Below are positions 24,898 to 36,049 of a stretch of DNA of 64,000 bases, piece by piece. How positions within the stretch are numbered: the first letter of the stretch is position 1; every line of letters begins with the position of its first letter. This DNA is from Patagioenas fasciata (taxonomy: Eukaryota; Chordata; Aves; Columbiformes; Columbidae): contig NC_092523.1 of assembly GCF_037038585.1 (NCBI RefSeq), forward strand, positions 46,579,501 to 46,643,500, in the 5' to 3' direction. Both the position numbers and the translations under genes were made by a program. The notes under the pieces were generated by a model. That model saw only the letters and a program-made list of their open reading frames with translations. It was not told where the DNA came from and did not search any database.

Positions 24898-26718
24898 ATG
24901 GCGCGGCGGCTGCTAGGCGGCAGGTGCCGGGGCGGGCGAGGCGGCGGTGTTTCCCCGATGGGGCGGGCGCTGGCGCTGCTGGTGCCGCTGTGGCTGTGGG
25001 CGGCGGGCCGCGGTTCGGCGGCGGTGTATAACCTTAGTCTGTCGGTGGACGAGGAGCTGCCGGCCGAGACACTGGTGGGGGACATCCGTGCGGGGCTGCC
25101 GGCGGGTGCGGAGCCGCCGGGGGGCTTCCTGCTGTCGGAGGGGAGCGGCGATTCGGCGGTCCTGGCGGACTTCCACGTCCAGCCGGAGACGGGCATCATC
25201 CGCACGGCGCGGCGGCTTGACCGGGAGCGGCGGGCACGCTACAGTTTCGCGGCGGCCACGCTGCGCGGCGAGGTGGTTCAGGTGGACATCGCGGTCACCG
25301 ACGTGAACGACCACCCGCCAAGCTTCCCGCGGGACTGCCTGCAGCTCAACATCTCTGAGCTCAGCCCGCCCGGCAGCGCCTTCCGCCTCCCGGCCGCCCG
25401 CGACCCCGACGCCGGCTGCTTCGGCACGCAAGGCTATGCGCTGCTGGAGGAGAGCGGCGCGGCGGGGGAGCCGCCACTCTTCCAGCTGCGCTACAGGAGG
25501 CCGGAGCCGCTGGAACTGGTGCTGCTGCGGTGGCTGGACCGCGAGCGGGCAGACGCGCACCGGTTGGTGGTGGAGGCGTGGGACGGCGGCAGCCCGCGGC
25601 GTCGCGGCCGCCTGCGGGTGTCGGTGCGGGTGCTGGACGAGAACGACAACGCGCCCGCCTTCAGCCTCGACGAGTACCAGGCGCGGCTGCGGGAGGACGC
25701 GCCGCCGGGCACAGCTGTCTGCCGCCTGCGTGCCACCGACCCCGACCTGGGCACCAACGGCGAGGTGCGCTACGCCATTAACCGCCGGCAGAGCGACCCC
25801 GACGGCTACTTCGCGGTGGAGGAGCGCAGCGGTGTCCTGCGCCTCCGCCGCCCGCTGGACCGCGAGGCGCGGGCCCTGCACCGCCTGGTCGTGGAGGCGT
25901 GGGACAGCGGCGCCCAGCCCGAGGTCTCCAGCGCCCTCGTCTCCGTGGCCGTGCTGGACGTGAACGACAACCGCCCCGTCATCCGCCTGCTCTACCTCAC
26001 CGAGACCGGCGGCCCGCAGATCTCCGAGGGGGCGCGGACCGGCGACTACGTGGCACGCGTCTCCGTCTCGGACGCCGACGAGGAGACGGAGGGTGCGGAG
26101 GGCGGCGGCGGCGGCATCGCGCTGGCCCTGCTGGGCGGCGACGGCGCCTTCGCCCTGCGGCTTGCCGGTGCCGGCGTCTTCTTCCTCTGCGTGGCGGGAC
26201 CGCTGGACCGTGAGAGCCGCGACCTCTACGAGCTGCGGCTGGTGGCCACGGACGGCGGCGCGCCGCCGCTCTCTGCCGAGGAGCCGCTGCTGCTGCGCGT
26301 CGCCGACCTCAACGACGAGGCGCCCGCCTTCCCGCAGCCCCACTACCGCGCCGCCATCTCCGAGGCCGCCTCCCCCGGCACCGCCGTGCTCCGCGTCAGC
26401 GCCTCCGACGCCGACGAGCCGGGCTCGCCCAACGCCGAGGTGCGGTACGCGCTGGAGGGCGAACCGGCCGCCCTGACCCTGCTGCACATCGACGCGCGGA
26501 GCGGCGCCGTCAGCACGCGCGCCCGCCTAGACCGGGAGCGGCAGGCGGTACTGGAGCTGCGCGTGGTGGCGCGGGACAGCGGGCACCCGCCGCGCGCCAC
26601 CGCCTGCCGCCTGAGCGTCCGCGTGGAGGACGCCAACGACAACGAGCCCCGCTTCGAGCGGCCGGTGTACCGCGGGCGCGCGCCCGAGCACGCGCCGCCC
26701 GGCCGCTGCCCCCTGCAG
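24898..26718 (+). CDS. DCHS2: DCHS2, first coding exon (signal peptide, cadherin repeats 1-5 and start of 6)
   Basis: This 607-codon exon encodes the N-terminus of a dachsous cadherin, a giant cell-surface protein that in the family binds FAT4 across cell contacts and takes part in planar polarity and growth control. The ATG at 24898 has a good context (A at -3, G at +4) and an in-frame stop nine bases upstream. A second ATG at codon 21 (24958) starts directly before the hydrophobic signal segment (residues 24-36), with cleavage likely near residue 42. Five full cadherin repeats follow, each with an LDRE motif (107, 213, 320, 436, 544) and a calcium-binding DxND motif at its end (135, 247, 354, 470, 578). 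Repeat 6 starts near 592. Asn45 and Asn151 are N-glycosylation sequons. The INRRQS motif (294-299) and the overall layout match the dachsous family. The exon ends in phase 0 at a CAG|gtgagg donor. DCHS2 is preferred over DCHS1 because of PLRG1 upstream and the long intron. Transmembrane and cytoplasmic exons lie beyond the window. Confidence 0.88.
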
Positions 26719-26724
26719 GTGAGG
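26719..26724 (+). other. DCHS2: Splice donor of DCHS2 coding exon 1
   Basis: CAG|GTGAGG fits the donor consensus. Cutting here leaves exactly 607 codons and ends in the sequence GRCPLQ, just where repeat 6 of other dachsous proteins would continue with a V-x-A-T-D type strand. Downstream the frame turns into low-quality Gly/Arg-rich sequence and stops after 23 more codons, as expected for intron read-through. Confidence 0.85.
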
Positions 26725-26913
26725 AGCGGCCCGGCCCCGGGCGACCGGGCGGTGCGCTGGTTGTGCCGCGGGGGGCGGGTGGGTGGGTAGCCGGCCCGGT
26801 CGGGGCCTTCGGCGAGGGGCGGAGGCGCCGCTGGACAGGCCCCTGTGTCAGCCCCCTGCCCTTTGGGCTGCTCCCCGTCAGTACAGCGGCTCATGGCGTA
26901 GCCGCTGCTATTT

Positions 26914-27420
26914 CGCAGAATCACAGAATGTTAGGGATTGAAAGGGACCTCGAAAGTTCACCTAGTCCAATCCTCCTGCCGGAGCAGGAACACCTAGATG
27001 AGGTTACAGAGGAATGCATCCAGGTGGGTTTTGAATGCCTCCAGAGTAGGAGACTCCACAACCCCCTGGGCAGCCTGTTCCAGTGCTCTGTCACCCTCAC
27101 TGAGAAGTTGTTTCTTCTCAAATTTAAATTGAACCTCCTGTGTTCCAGTTTATACCCATTGCCCCTTGTCATATCATTGGTTGTCACCGAGAAGAGCCTG
27201 GCTCCACCCTCGTGACACTCACCCTTTGCACATTTATATACATTAATCAGGTCACACCTCAGTCTCCTCCAGGCTAAAGAGACCCAGCTACCTCAACCTT
27301 TCCTCTTAAGGGAGATGCTCCACTCCTTTAATCATCTTCGTTGCTCTGCACTGAACTCTCTCAAGCAGTTCCCTGTCCTCCTTGAACTGAGGGGCCCAGA
27401 ACTGGACACAATTTACCCTT
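26914..27420 (-). mobile_element. CR1 LINE, 5'-truncated 3' end, about 0.5 kb
   Basis: The plus strand opens with two tandem copies related to CACAGAAT (CGCAGAAT at 26914-26921 and CACAGAAT at 26922-26929), the reverse complement of the CR1 3' octamer repeat. It then continues with the typical CR1 tail (GGACCTC...AGTCCAA...). On the minus strand, remains of the end of the CR1 reverse-transcriptase frame are visible (EHWNRLPRG). The frame is shifted after that motif, so the copy is dead. Homology fades near GGGGCCCAGAACTGGACACA around 27392-27411. It sits only about 195 bases after the DCHS2 exon 1 donor. Confidence 0.9.
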
Positions 27421-28414
27421 TTGATTGAATACTAGAGTGCAATCAGTGGGGCTCAGTTAATCAGTGCATTCGTAAATACTGTAATCTTCACAAGTGCCCT
27501 TAAAAATATATTCTTTATCCCGTAAAACTTGTAGCATGGATAGTGAGCACAGAAGCTCTCAGACAATCATGTTATCAGCCAGTGTGACATCCCGGAGGGA
27601 GTGAAACTGCGTGTGATATTTTTGAGGACTTGAGATAGTCCTTAGGGTTAAATCAGTAAGACCCATCTGTGGGGGCAAGTGTGACCCACACTAAAGCAGA
27701 GAGAGGGCCAGGCGATGTAACATAGAGGGACTTGAAACTGAAAAGTGCTTTGGGGTTTTGTAATATTTCCAGAGCCTTCAGCTGATGAAGAGAATCAATT
27801 CACTCTGCCTTCGCAGAAACTGATCAATGCTAGTAGAAAAAGTGTTCAGCTTCTCTACCAACAACCCCTTTCGTCTTTGCGAATGAGGCTGAATCGAGGC
27901 TTTGCAAGGCCAGGAGTTACCAGGCAGCCTTTTTGCTTTTAGCTTGGAAGGACATAACAGGATTTATACATTTGAAGTGAGCAAAGTCTTTTCTACCAGT
28001 AGAATATTAACAGCAAATGATCCAATGTGGAGGTACAAATGTTTCAGGTTTTGTGCAGAAACTTGTATGAATTTGGGGGGAAACTGTGCTTAAAGAGGAG
28101 ACCTAGGAAGAGCTGCAATGTGTTTTCTCAGTCATTTTATTTTATTAGGAGCCATTGATGGTGTTTTGGGTCTAAGAGTCATTTATTTAAATAAAAGCTC
28201 ATGAAGGTCTAATAAAATCAATTTATAAAAAGTTTGGGAAGGTTGAGCCCATACAGCTTTTTATTTCATATCCCAAACTGAAAAGAAAATCCAATCGCTG
28301 TGCTTTCTGTTTCCTCCATCCCTGGGGTAAAACTAAAACAACAGCAAAAAAAATCCTACACCGGTGGCTCCAGGAAAGCCCAGAAGAAGTTAAGAAGGTG
28401 ATTTTAAAAGTTCA

Positions 28415-28540
28415 CCTTCTCCCGGGAGGAGTGAGGGGCCTCAGGGCGGCGTCCGTGGTGCTGAAGCGCAGCGGGACAGTCAGAGGCTGTCGGGGTGCGG
28501 TGGCACTGCCTGGTGGCGCAGCTGGAGTCAGTGAATAGCG
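28415..28540. other. Small GC-rich, CpG-containing island within the intron
   Basis: About 125 bases with many CpGs (for example CCCGGGAGG, GGCGGCGTCCG, GAAGCGCAGCGGG) sit in AT-rich surroundings some 1.7 kb after exon 1. No coding frame or repeat family is recognised. It could be an alternative promoter, an intronic regulatory element or a decayed GC-rich insertion. Confidence 0.4.
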
Positions 28541-28967
28541 GGTTTTTTTATTTAATCAGACAGAAGCATCCTGAAGGATTCCGGAATTGTTTTAAAGAAA
28601 ATAAGGGGTGTTTGTGGTTTTATTTATAATTTTTTTTTTTTATTGTCGGTTTCGACATACTAATTAGCGCAGACTTTCTAGCCTGTTAAAGGTGTCACGT
28701 ACTGTCAATATAACCTGTGGTGTACTGAATTTTGGAAGTGTCACTGTGCTGCCATAATCCCTTCCCTTTAGAGAGAAGAAAAAAGTAGGTCCTTGTGGCT
28801 GAATGATCAAACCTGGGATATTAAAGCCAAAGGTGAATAAGAATGAGGCACAAGAGGCATGTGTAGGAGGAATAGCAGATGAGGATCCCATGATGTTTCT
28901 ACATGCAAATCAATCCTGGATCATCACATTGATGTCCATGTTTAATGCTGCATTGTATAGTAGGCTT

Positions 28968-29023
28968 AATAGAATAGTTTGGGTTGGAAGGGACCTTTAA
29001 AGGTCTTCTAGTCCAACCCCCAT
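28968..29023 (-). mobile_element. CR1 3' tail fragment, about 55 bp
   Basis: The plus strand shows AATAGAAT followed by GTTTGGGTTGGAAGGGACCT and AGTCCAACCCCC, the reverse complement of a CR1 3' end. It is severely 5'-truncated, so no coding part remains. Confidence 0.85.
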
Positions 29024-32000
29024 ATAGGTTTAAGCTTTAAACATAGCTGCCTTTTAAAATTATACTCTTCCATTTTTTTTTTTCCCCACCTGTTTTTCTT
29101 TTATGCACTTATTATGAGCAGAAAAAGCAGGTGACTTCATAAAAATGAAGAAAATAGTTCCTGGTCTGGCCAAGCGATTTTTCAGGGTCTGTAGTCCTGT
29201 CTCTAACTGGGCTCTGGAACTTAAGAGTAGCATGGAAAGGAGGTAACCACAGACTGTGTTATTGCTGCTCCTGGAGAACTGGAAATGAGCGAAGACACTG
29301 AAGAGCTCATGTCACTGAACTTCCTCTGCTTCACAACCTGGGGGGCAGTAGGAAAGGACTGTGGTTGTTTATCACACTGAGACTGGCATTTGTGCTCTGT
29401 TTTATGTTTGTATCACAGTCATAGTAGCCGAAAGTCTGCTAAACCTGCAAGCAGAACAGCTCTTGCAGTAGTGCCTCACCAAAATCTGTTCACCTGTGCT
29501 TGGGGACTGACTGGTGATGAACCATTGCTTTATAGATCCTGTGTCTAGAGCTTCCTGCCCTAGTGCTTTGCTTGTAGCTCTGCCCAGCCACTCAGTACCG
29601 GGCAATTTATTCCCTTGTGTTCTTGACTGTGTGTTGATAGTAGGAGATTTCTTTCCTTCTGGGAAACCTCTTACTCCTGGTGTGATAATAATTTAGGTTA
29701 TCTTCATTCACCCCCTACTCCCCACAAATCTAGCCTATATTGTGGGGTAGATTTATGACGCAGATCACGTTGCACATAAGTCTGTGTTTCAATGGTTTCT
29801 CCTACTCTATAGAATTCACTGGTTAGAAGAATTAACTGTGCGCTTAGGAGACACAGAGTTTTCAGCAGCTTCCGGAAACATTTCCTTATTCCAGGCATGT
29901 GTATGGCCTTTCCTGTGTTGACAAAAGTCTGTTCCTTCCCATGAAGATTGTCCAGTAAGGGAGAATCTGTATTCTGAAAAATAACTGGAATTTGTTTGCA
30001 TCAGCTAAGATAGGAAAGAAATGTGGCAATGTAATAATTACATCACTATGGAAAATAGCACAGGTGGAGATCAGAAGTCTGAGCAGACGAATGAGAGAAA
30101 GTCTAAATGAAGAAAAGGGAAAATCAATGGGAAAGTAATGGGTTATTGGACATTACAAAGTACAGCAAAGGTATGCAGTGAAACACATAAGCAACTCTTT
30201 AAAGACATTGACAGCATTGATCACTTTTCTGTCTCTTTTTGGATACTGACCTTCTGGTTTATTGCAGGTCATTATAGACTAAGATTTATGGTACACTGAT
30301 GGGATGATTAAAAAGAAGTAAAACTGAAAAAGATAAAGGCACAGGGAGGTAAGGGTCAACAGAGTTGGAGAGAAATTAGTAGACCAATGCCATTCACAGT
30401 AACAGAAGTGGAAGAAGCGGAAGTGCTCTGTGTGATATGATGTCAGCAGATGTTTTAGTAATGCTTTGATTTTTGCAGATGTATGAACATTGCTGTTTCT
30501 TCAGGTAGAAGTACATTATGTCATTTCTGAGTGGTCACTGCCCTTATGGGTGACCTTTCTTAATCAGTATTAATATGAACTTTCAGCATAATATGAATTG
30601 GTTTCCTGAAGATTTTCAGCATGACCTAGAAAGGAGATAAGATGGAGGAAAGAGTGTGAGCATCTCAGGCTTTCTCCTGTTTGTCTTACTATACTTTTCA
30701 TCCCATTCTCAAGGACTAATGTGATTCCAAATGCCTGTGGACTAGTGAGTGATGGTGATGATTATGTCCTAGCTGTGCACTCCTTGGTGTCAGCTTGGCA
30801 ATTTTAAGTGGTAAATCCACATTATGATGGTTACACCTCTGTGGCCTAGGAGTGCGTAGCATGAAAAAGCATCTCTCTTCTGAGCCATTCTCTTGATCCT
30901 ATGAATGAGTTAAGCAATAAAGCTTTGCCACAGACCTGCCTTGCTACTATAGGTTTAAATCTGATCACAAATTTTATTTTAAAGCTTTTTTAGGTGATTG
31001 CAGTGCTTCTCAATATTTATTGTTACAGTTCTCTTTAGTATAATATGTCTCCAAATTAGTATAGTATGGAGTTGCCAGACGTTTGTCAGGATTTTCAGTC
31101 TTACAGGTGAAGCAGCAATATGTTGTATTTGTGTCTCTGTCACTCAGTGGGCTAAAACTTGACCTAAAGAAAAATAATTCAGCATATCACGTTGGCACCA
31201 GTTTTCCTTGTGTTGAACCTTTTACCGTGATGGGGTGGAAGTGCCCAGTTCTGTTTCATATCCTCCAGGAACTCCTGCATGAAAGAGCATTTCTCCCTTA
31301 TTGGGCTGTGCAGAGCTTATAGTTAGAAAGAGATGTGGTGACCGTGGCAGCTTGCAGCTAAACTCATATTTGAACTTAATGAAGATATTTATTTTGTTTT
31401 AAATAGTATAGTACATTCTGTATATGTTTGGGGCTTGTGCGTTAAACTTGCTTCCACTGTGGGCGTATGCTGTAGCTTGTAAGGTCTGTGGCAAAAATAT
31501 CATTCATTTTATACTGCACATGCATTCTTATGAAAGGTATAATGGTTACCTACCTGTAATTGCATCCTGAAGAGAAAATAAATTTTCATGAATTAGTGAC
31601 AGTCAAGTCAATAGGCTTTTTTATATATTAATTTTATTCTATGGTTTATTAGAAAATATGTGTTTATTGGCTTTAGAGTAATCTCTGGCAGAACAGAGGA
31701 AGAGAAAAAAAAACATATGTTGTCTGTCAAATGATAAAGACCCATATACATTCCACTGTTATGACAGCTTGCACTTTTCTGGTCCATTAAGGAGGCTGTT
31801 TTAACTCACTGGCTAGAGCTCCTCATTTCCTTTTATTTAAAAATAACAGACTTTCTGATGCTGAGATTGTGGGAGGTTTGTAAATGCAATGACAACAAAG
31901 AAAGATTCTGTTTACAGCCCCTAAAGCTAACCTACGTATACCAGAAATTATGGAATAATAAACCTGTGGGGTTTTAAAAAATAAAATTTATCTGTATAAT

Positions 32001-35000
32001 ATATGTAATCAGGATGCATGGGTTTTGAGGATTTTTAAAAATGCTTAGAATACCTGAGATTTGTTCATTCTTACTTGATATGCACATTTTTAAGAGGCAC
32101 TTGCAGAAAAAGACAGTACTAAAAAAGACATTTTAACATGCATCTTTTCCTATCTTTTCTCTGCTTTCTGCAAAAGAAAAAATAAAACTAAGAGGAGAAA
32201 AGGCATGGAGGATGCATCCCTGCTGTGAAGGGTCGCAGCCTAGAGACTCTAATCTGTTATAGAGCTGCTGAGCAGGTAGCTGTATTGGCTGCAAACTGCA
32301 TTTTTCTTCCTTGCTTTCCCTGAATGTTGAAGCAAGGAGCTAAAAGGACAGTCCTTTCTCTGATGGTTTTGGTTCTGGATCATTTAGTCCACACTGCAGT
32401 TACTGAATACAGAAATGAAACCAGCAAACTAGGTTCACATAAGTTATAAAAATCTATAAAGTCCAGCTCTTCCTAGTTAGAGGTAAGACAAAAAGAAGCT
32501 AGAAGAGATCGGGCTGTTCCTTTGTTGGCTTCTTGAGCTTTCCAGGTCTACTCTTCACTACAGCCAATTTCAATAAGTCAGCTGCAGAAAATACTTACTT
32601 TGTTGACTTAGAATGCTACTGTGTTTTAAAACTAATAGAACTGACAACAGGAAGACCAAACCCCAGACTGAACCACAATGAAATTTATCATCTAACCTAT
32701 AATTACAATGCAATACTATTTATTTGTTCATCCAATTCATATTATTATGATTTTACTGGGTCTGAAACCATTTAATGTCATCGTTTGTGTTAGGTATATG
32801 ATTTTTTAGCGACTATTTTTTTTCTAAATTCACAACAAATATCCCTTTGTACTCCAGTAGCCATTTAGTAGATTCTCAATAGATTATAATAGCTTTGTGG
32901 CTATAAAATAACTTTTCACGGCTATGCACAACTTTTTGTAATCTATTAATATATAACTTTAGAAGTAGGTGGTCTGGACTCAGAGGTTAATAAAAGTCTC
33001 TTTGAATCTCTGTCATAGTCTGCTGATTGCAGTGCTGAACTGGTTGCATGGAAGAAAACCAAAAAAGATCAGAAACCAAAATATGTTATTTTCATAATTA
33101 TTTTTAAGTAACTTTAAATTAATAGTATTTCTACGTATTCTTTTGCTTAAGGATTCTAGCTATGGTGCCCTTCTAGGTTTTAGTAACAGGAAACCTATTC
33201 AGTTTAATAATTTAAATGTTTATAAGAATGAGAGTCTGTTCCTTAACACAGTCCTTTCAGTGCCAGCATCCAACACCAAATGGATGCTTTGTAGAGGTAT
33301 GAAGCTCTGATCCTGAAAATGCAAGGATGTGAGAAATGGGAGGTGGAAGCCTTTGACTTTTGCTGCTTTTAGTTTGCAGTTCCTCTTAAACGTTCAGTAT
33401 CCAACACCTACAAAAACCAGATCTCTGGAGGTAATTCACCCCCTGCCCACGTACTGAATCTCCAGCTGCTTGCTAAATAAACCCACCACTTAGGAAACAT
33501 GAAACACTGAAACATCAAAAACATTATTGACATGGAAACATTTGGCTTTTATTTGAGATTTAAAATTATGTGAAAGTTTGAGAACAAAACCATTTTTTTT
33601 AATTACTGCAGAAAATGACCTTTTTTCACAGTTCTCAGGGGTCTTTTGATTGACGTCAGCAAACTGGGTCTGGTAAGAGAAGAAGTTTGAAGGCTTCTGC
33701 GTGGCTAAGTCCGAAATTGTCTACACACTTTGGTCTATAGCCATGATAAGAATAGAGACATGCATAATAAAGGTATTCTTGTTAAAGAAATAAGAGGTAT
33801 CCCTAGCTTTGGGGTAGTGGAAAAGGAGTAATGATATTGGGTAGTCTTAATCATGTGCTTTATATTGCAGATATCTCTGTATTAAAGTATTAGCTAAAAG
33901 ACTACTCAGAGCGTCATTGTCAAACATAGAGTCCTTGAAAACACCTTTATCTGCCAAGTTTGTAGAGTTTTATGCAGCATAACGAAAAAACATTCAGTTA
34001 AGTGTCCAGCAAGTGTTCAGTCATAGCGACTGACCTTCTGGAGTAATGATTGTGAACTATTTTTTTAGATGGAAGGCATTCTAATTCAGAAATGTAATGG
34101 TTTTCCTGGTGTTCACCTTTATACAAAAAGCTGACTTCAGCAGTTGTGTTATAATACACTTGAGCAAATTACTAGTAATCTGTAAATGGCTGGGTATGGC
34201 CTGTTTGTTCTTTTATCAAATATTAATGTCAGTTTGTCATCTATAGATTTTCATAAATTGCTAGGTAAGCAGAAGCCTTAGTCTTTCCTGGAAGGTTTTA
34301 AAGCATTAAGAAATACATGAGTTAGGAATCTCATAAGTTCCAGCTTGCTATGCAAACAGATAGACATGTTGAAGAATTTTACTTTCCTGCTCAATTCATT
34401 CTTGAAAACAAACTTCTAATTGCATGCTGAAAAAACATAAATGATAAACAGAGTTTACATTTATCTTTTAAAATGCATGAGTTTGATTTAGAACCTAGTC
34501 AGAAGCTTTATGGCCTTCAGTCAGCATAGCTTGGAGAAACTTCTGCAGTGCGTTAGTGATAGTCTGAGCAATCCCTATTCCACATGCAGTGTAAAACAGT
34601 AATATGAACAGTGCTGTAGTGAGGAGTGGGGCTCTGTGTCCCACTGATATATCCAAATCCTGCTGCAGGTGTCAACAATATGGAGGCACAGCTATCAGCT
34701 GACAAAACAGTCGGGGAAAGTGTCACACAACTTACTTGGCACAGGAGTTCCACCAAAGAGCCCGTGTGTGTATTGTGTTGGACCAATAACCCATCCAGCC
34801 CCAACTCCCTTTTCTCAGAGACACTAAAAGTGCATGCCTGGGATGCATGTCTAAGAATAGTGCAAACATATGTGAAACATTCCATAATGGATTCTTGATC
34901 TCCAACCATTTTCAGCTCATGGACATCCCAAGCAAGATAGGGTTTCTATGTATTTGTAACCCTGAGTGGATTTTTTTCAGTGAAACCTACCTAACTCTCA

Positions 35001-36049
35001 GCTTTTCCCAAATGTTGCAAGCTACAATGTACTGTGGCAAGGGGTGTTTCCATCAGCTACCTGCTCTGTGAGCAATCACCACTTTGCTTTGAATCTGGAC
35101 ACAGATGATTTCACACATCTGTTATATCACCTCTGCATCTCATTTCCTGTTACCCAGAAAAAGAAAAAAAAAAACTTTGGATTTGGTCAATACCTGGTCC
35201 TGAATGCTGAAATGTGCCACTGGTGGAAGTATAAAATTAAACCTTGTTTACAAAGGTGATATAGTAGAAGAAAGTTCACATTTTTTAGAATCTGTTAGAA
35301 AATAGTACCCTTGCTGTCAGTCTACATAGAAAGTTTACTAATCTGTGTGAAAGGGTGTTTCTTTTAGAAGAAGTAATAATTTTTTAAAATACTACTTATA
35401 AATCACAGTTCATTCAATCAATTCTAAACTCGTTGAGGCTCCTCTATAAGAAGTTGTACAGAATCAGGAGCTTTTAATTTTCACTGGCACTTAGATGAAA
35501 TAATTCTTCTCTGATGAATGTAGAATTGCAAGGGATTTACGTCATGCCCAGAGAGCATGTCCATTGTTGGTGTATATAGCATTGCAACAGAAGATGTGCA
35601 GATACTTGTTACCTTTTTGTACTGAACTGCTCTCTTATATAAATTTGTATATATAATTTTATTTATATATGTATATATAAATCTGCAGCAGATTAAACAG
35701 TTGTATCCTATCTAACACATACATGACCAAATGTAGTAACTATCAGCATTTACAGTAACTGCTAAGGCACTCTAATGCAGAAGAGATGTTTGTAAAGCAC
35801 CTCTGTGTGGGCTGGCTATGCTTGGATGTAAAATCTCTGCTAGTTCCTCCTGATAATTACTTGGTTAGGGTTTTCAGGGTAGATGCAGGGACTGTGTACT
35901 AAAGTTGGTGGATTGCTGATGAAATTGTGCCCTGTACAAAGTCAATTCCTGTTCCTCACTTTGTACCCTTTAAATTGAATAGTGTAAAGTTTTAACTAGG
36001 TTTTCTTTGCATGGGTAAACTTGACAGTACAACCCAAAGTTTCATTCTT

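Larger units (their letters stand above)
27426..36049. other. DCHS2 intron 1, segment between the two long CR1 copies
   Basis: Non-coding in appearance and mostly AT-rich. It contains a short GC-rich island at about 28415-28540, a CR1 tail fragment at 28968-29023 and an AT-rich stretch near 35637-35690. The largest open frame, 118 codons on the minus strand (34553-34909), shows no known motif. Confidence 0.6.

Noticed and set aside
24585-25031. A 148-codon forward frame overlapping the DCHS2 promoter and start
   Set aside because: It begins at a GTG, not an ATG, is in a different frame from the cadherin sequence, and is an Ala/Gly/Arg-rich product of CpG-island composition.
25436-26476. Arg/Ala/Thr-rich frames in the other forward phases of the DCHS2 exon
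   Set aside because: These are shadows of the real frame caused by high GC content.
24913-26487. The long antisense frame as a real gene
   Set aside because: It mirrors the codon structure of the cadherin exon, has no recognisable domain and lacks any promoter or splice context of its own. It is reported only as a curiosity.
24898-26718. Identification as DCHS1 or FAT4 instead of DCHS2
   Set aside because: FAT4 lacks the INRRQS-type dachsous N-terminal layout seen here. DCHS1 shares it, but PLRG1 directly upstream and the very long first intron point to DCHS2.
35637-35690. AT-rich near-palindrome (TTTATATATGTATATATAAA)
   Set aside because: Simple alternating AT sequence forms such palindromes by chance; no further structure is present.
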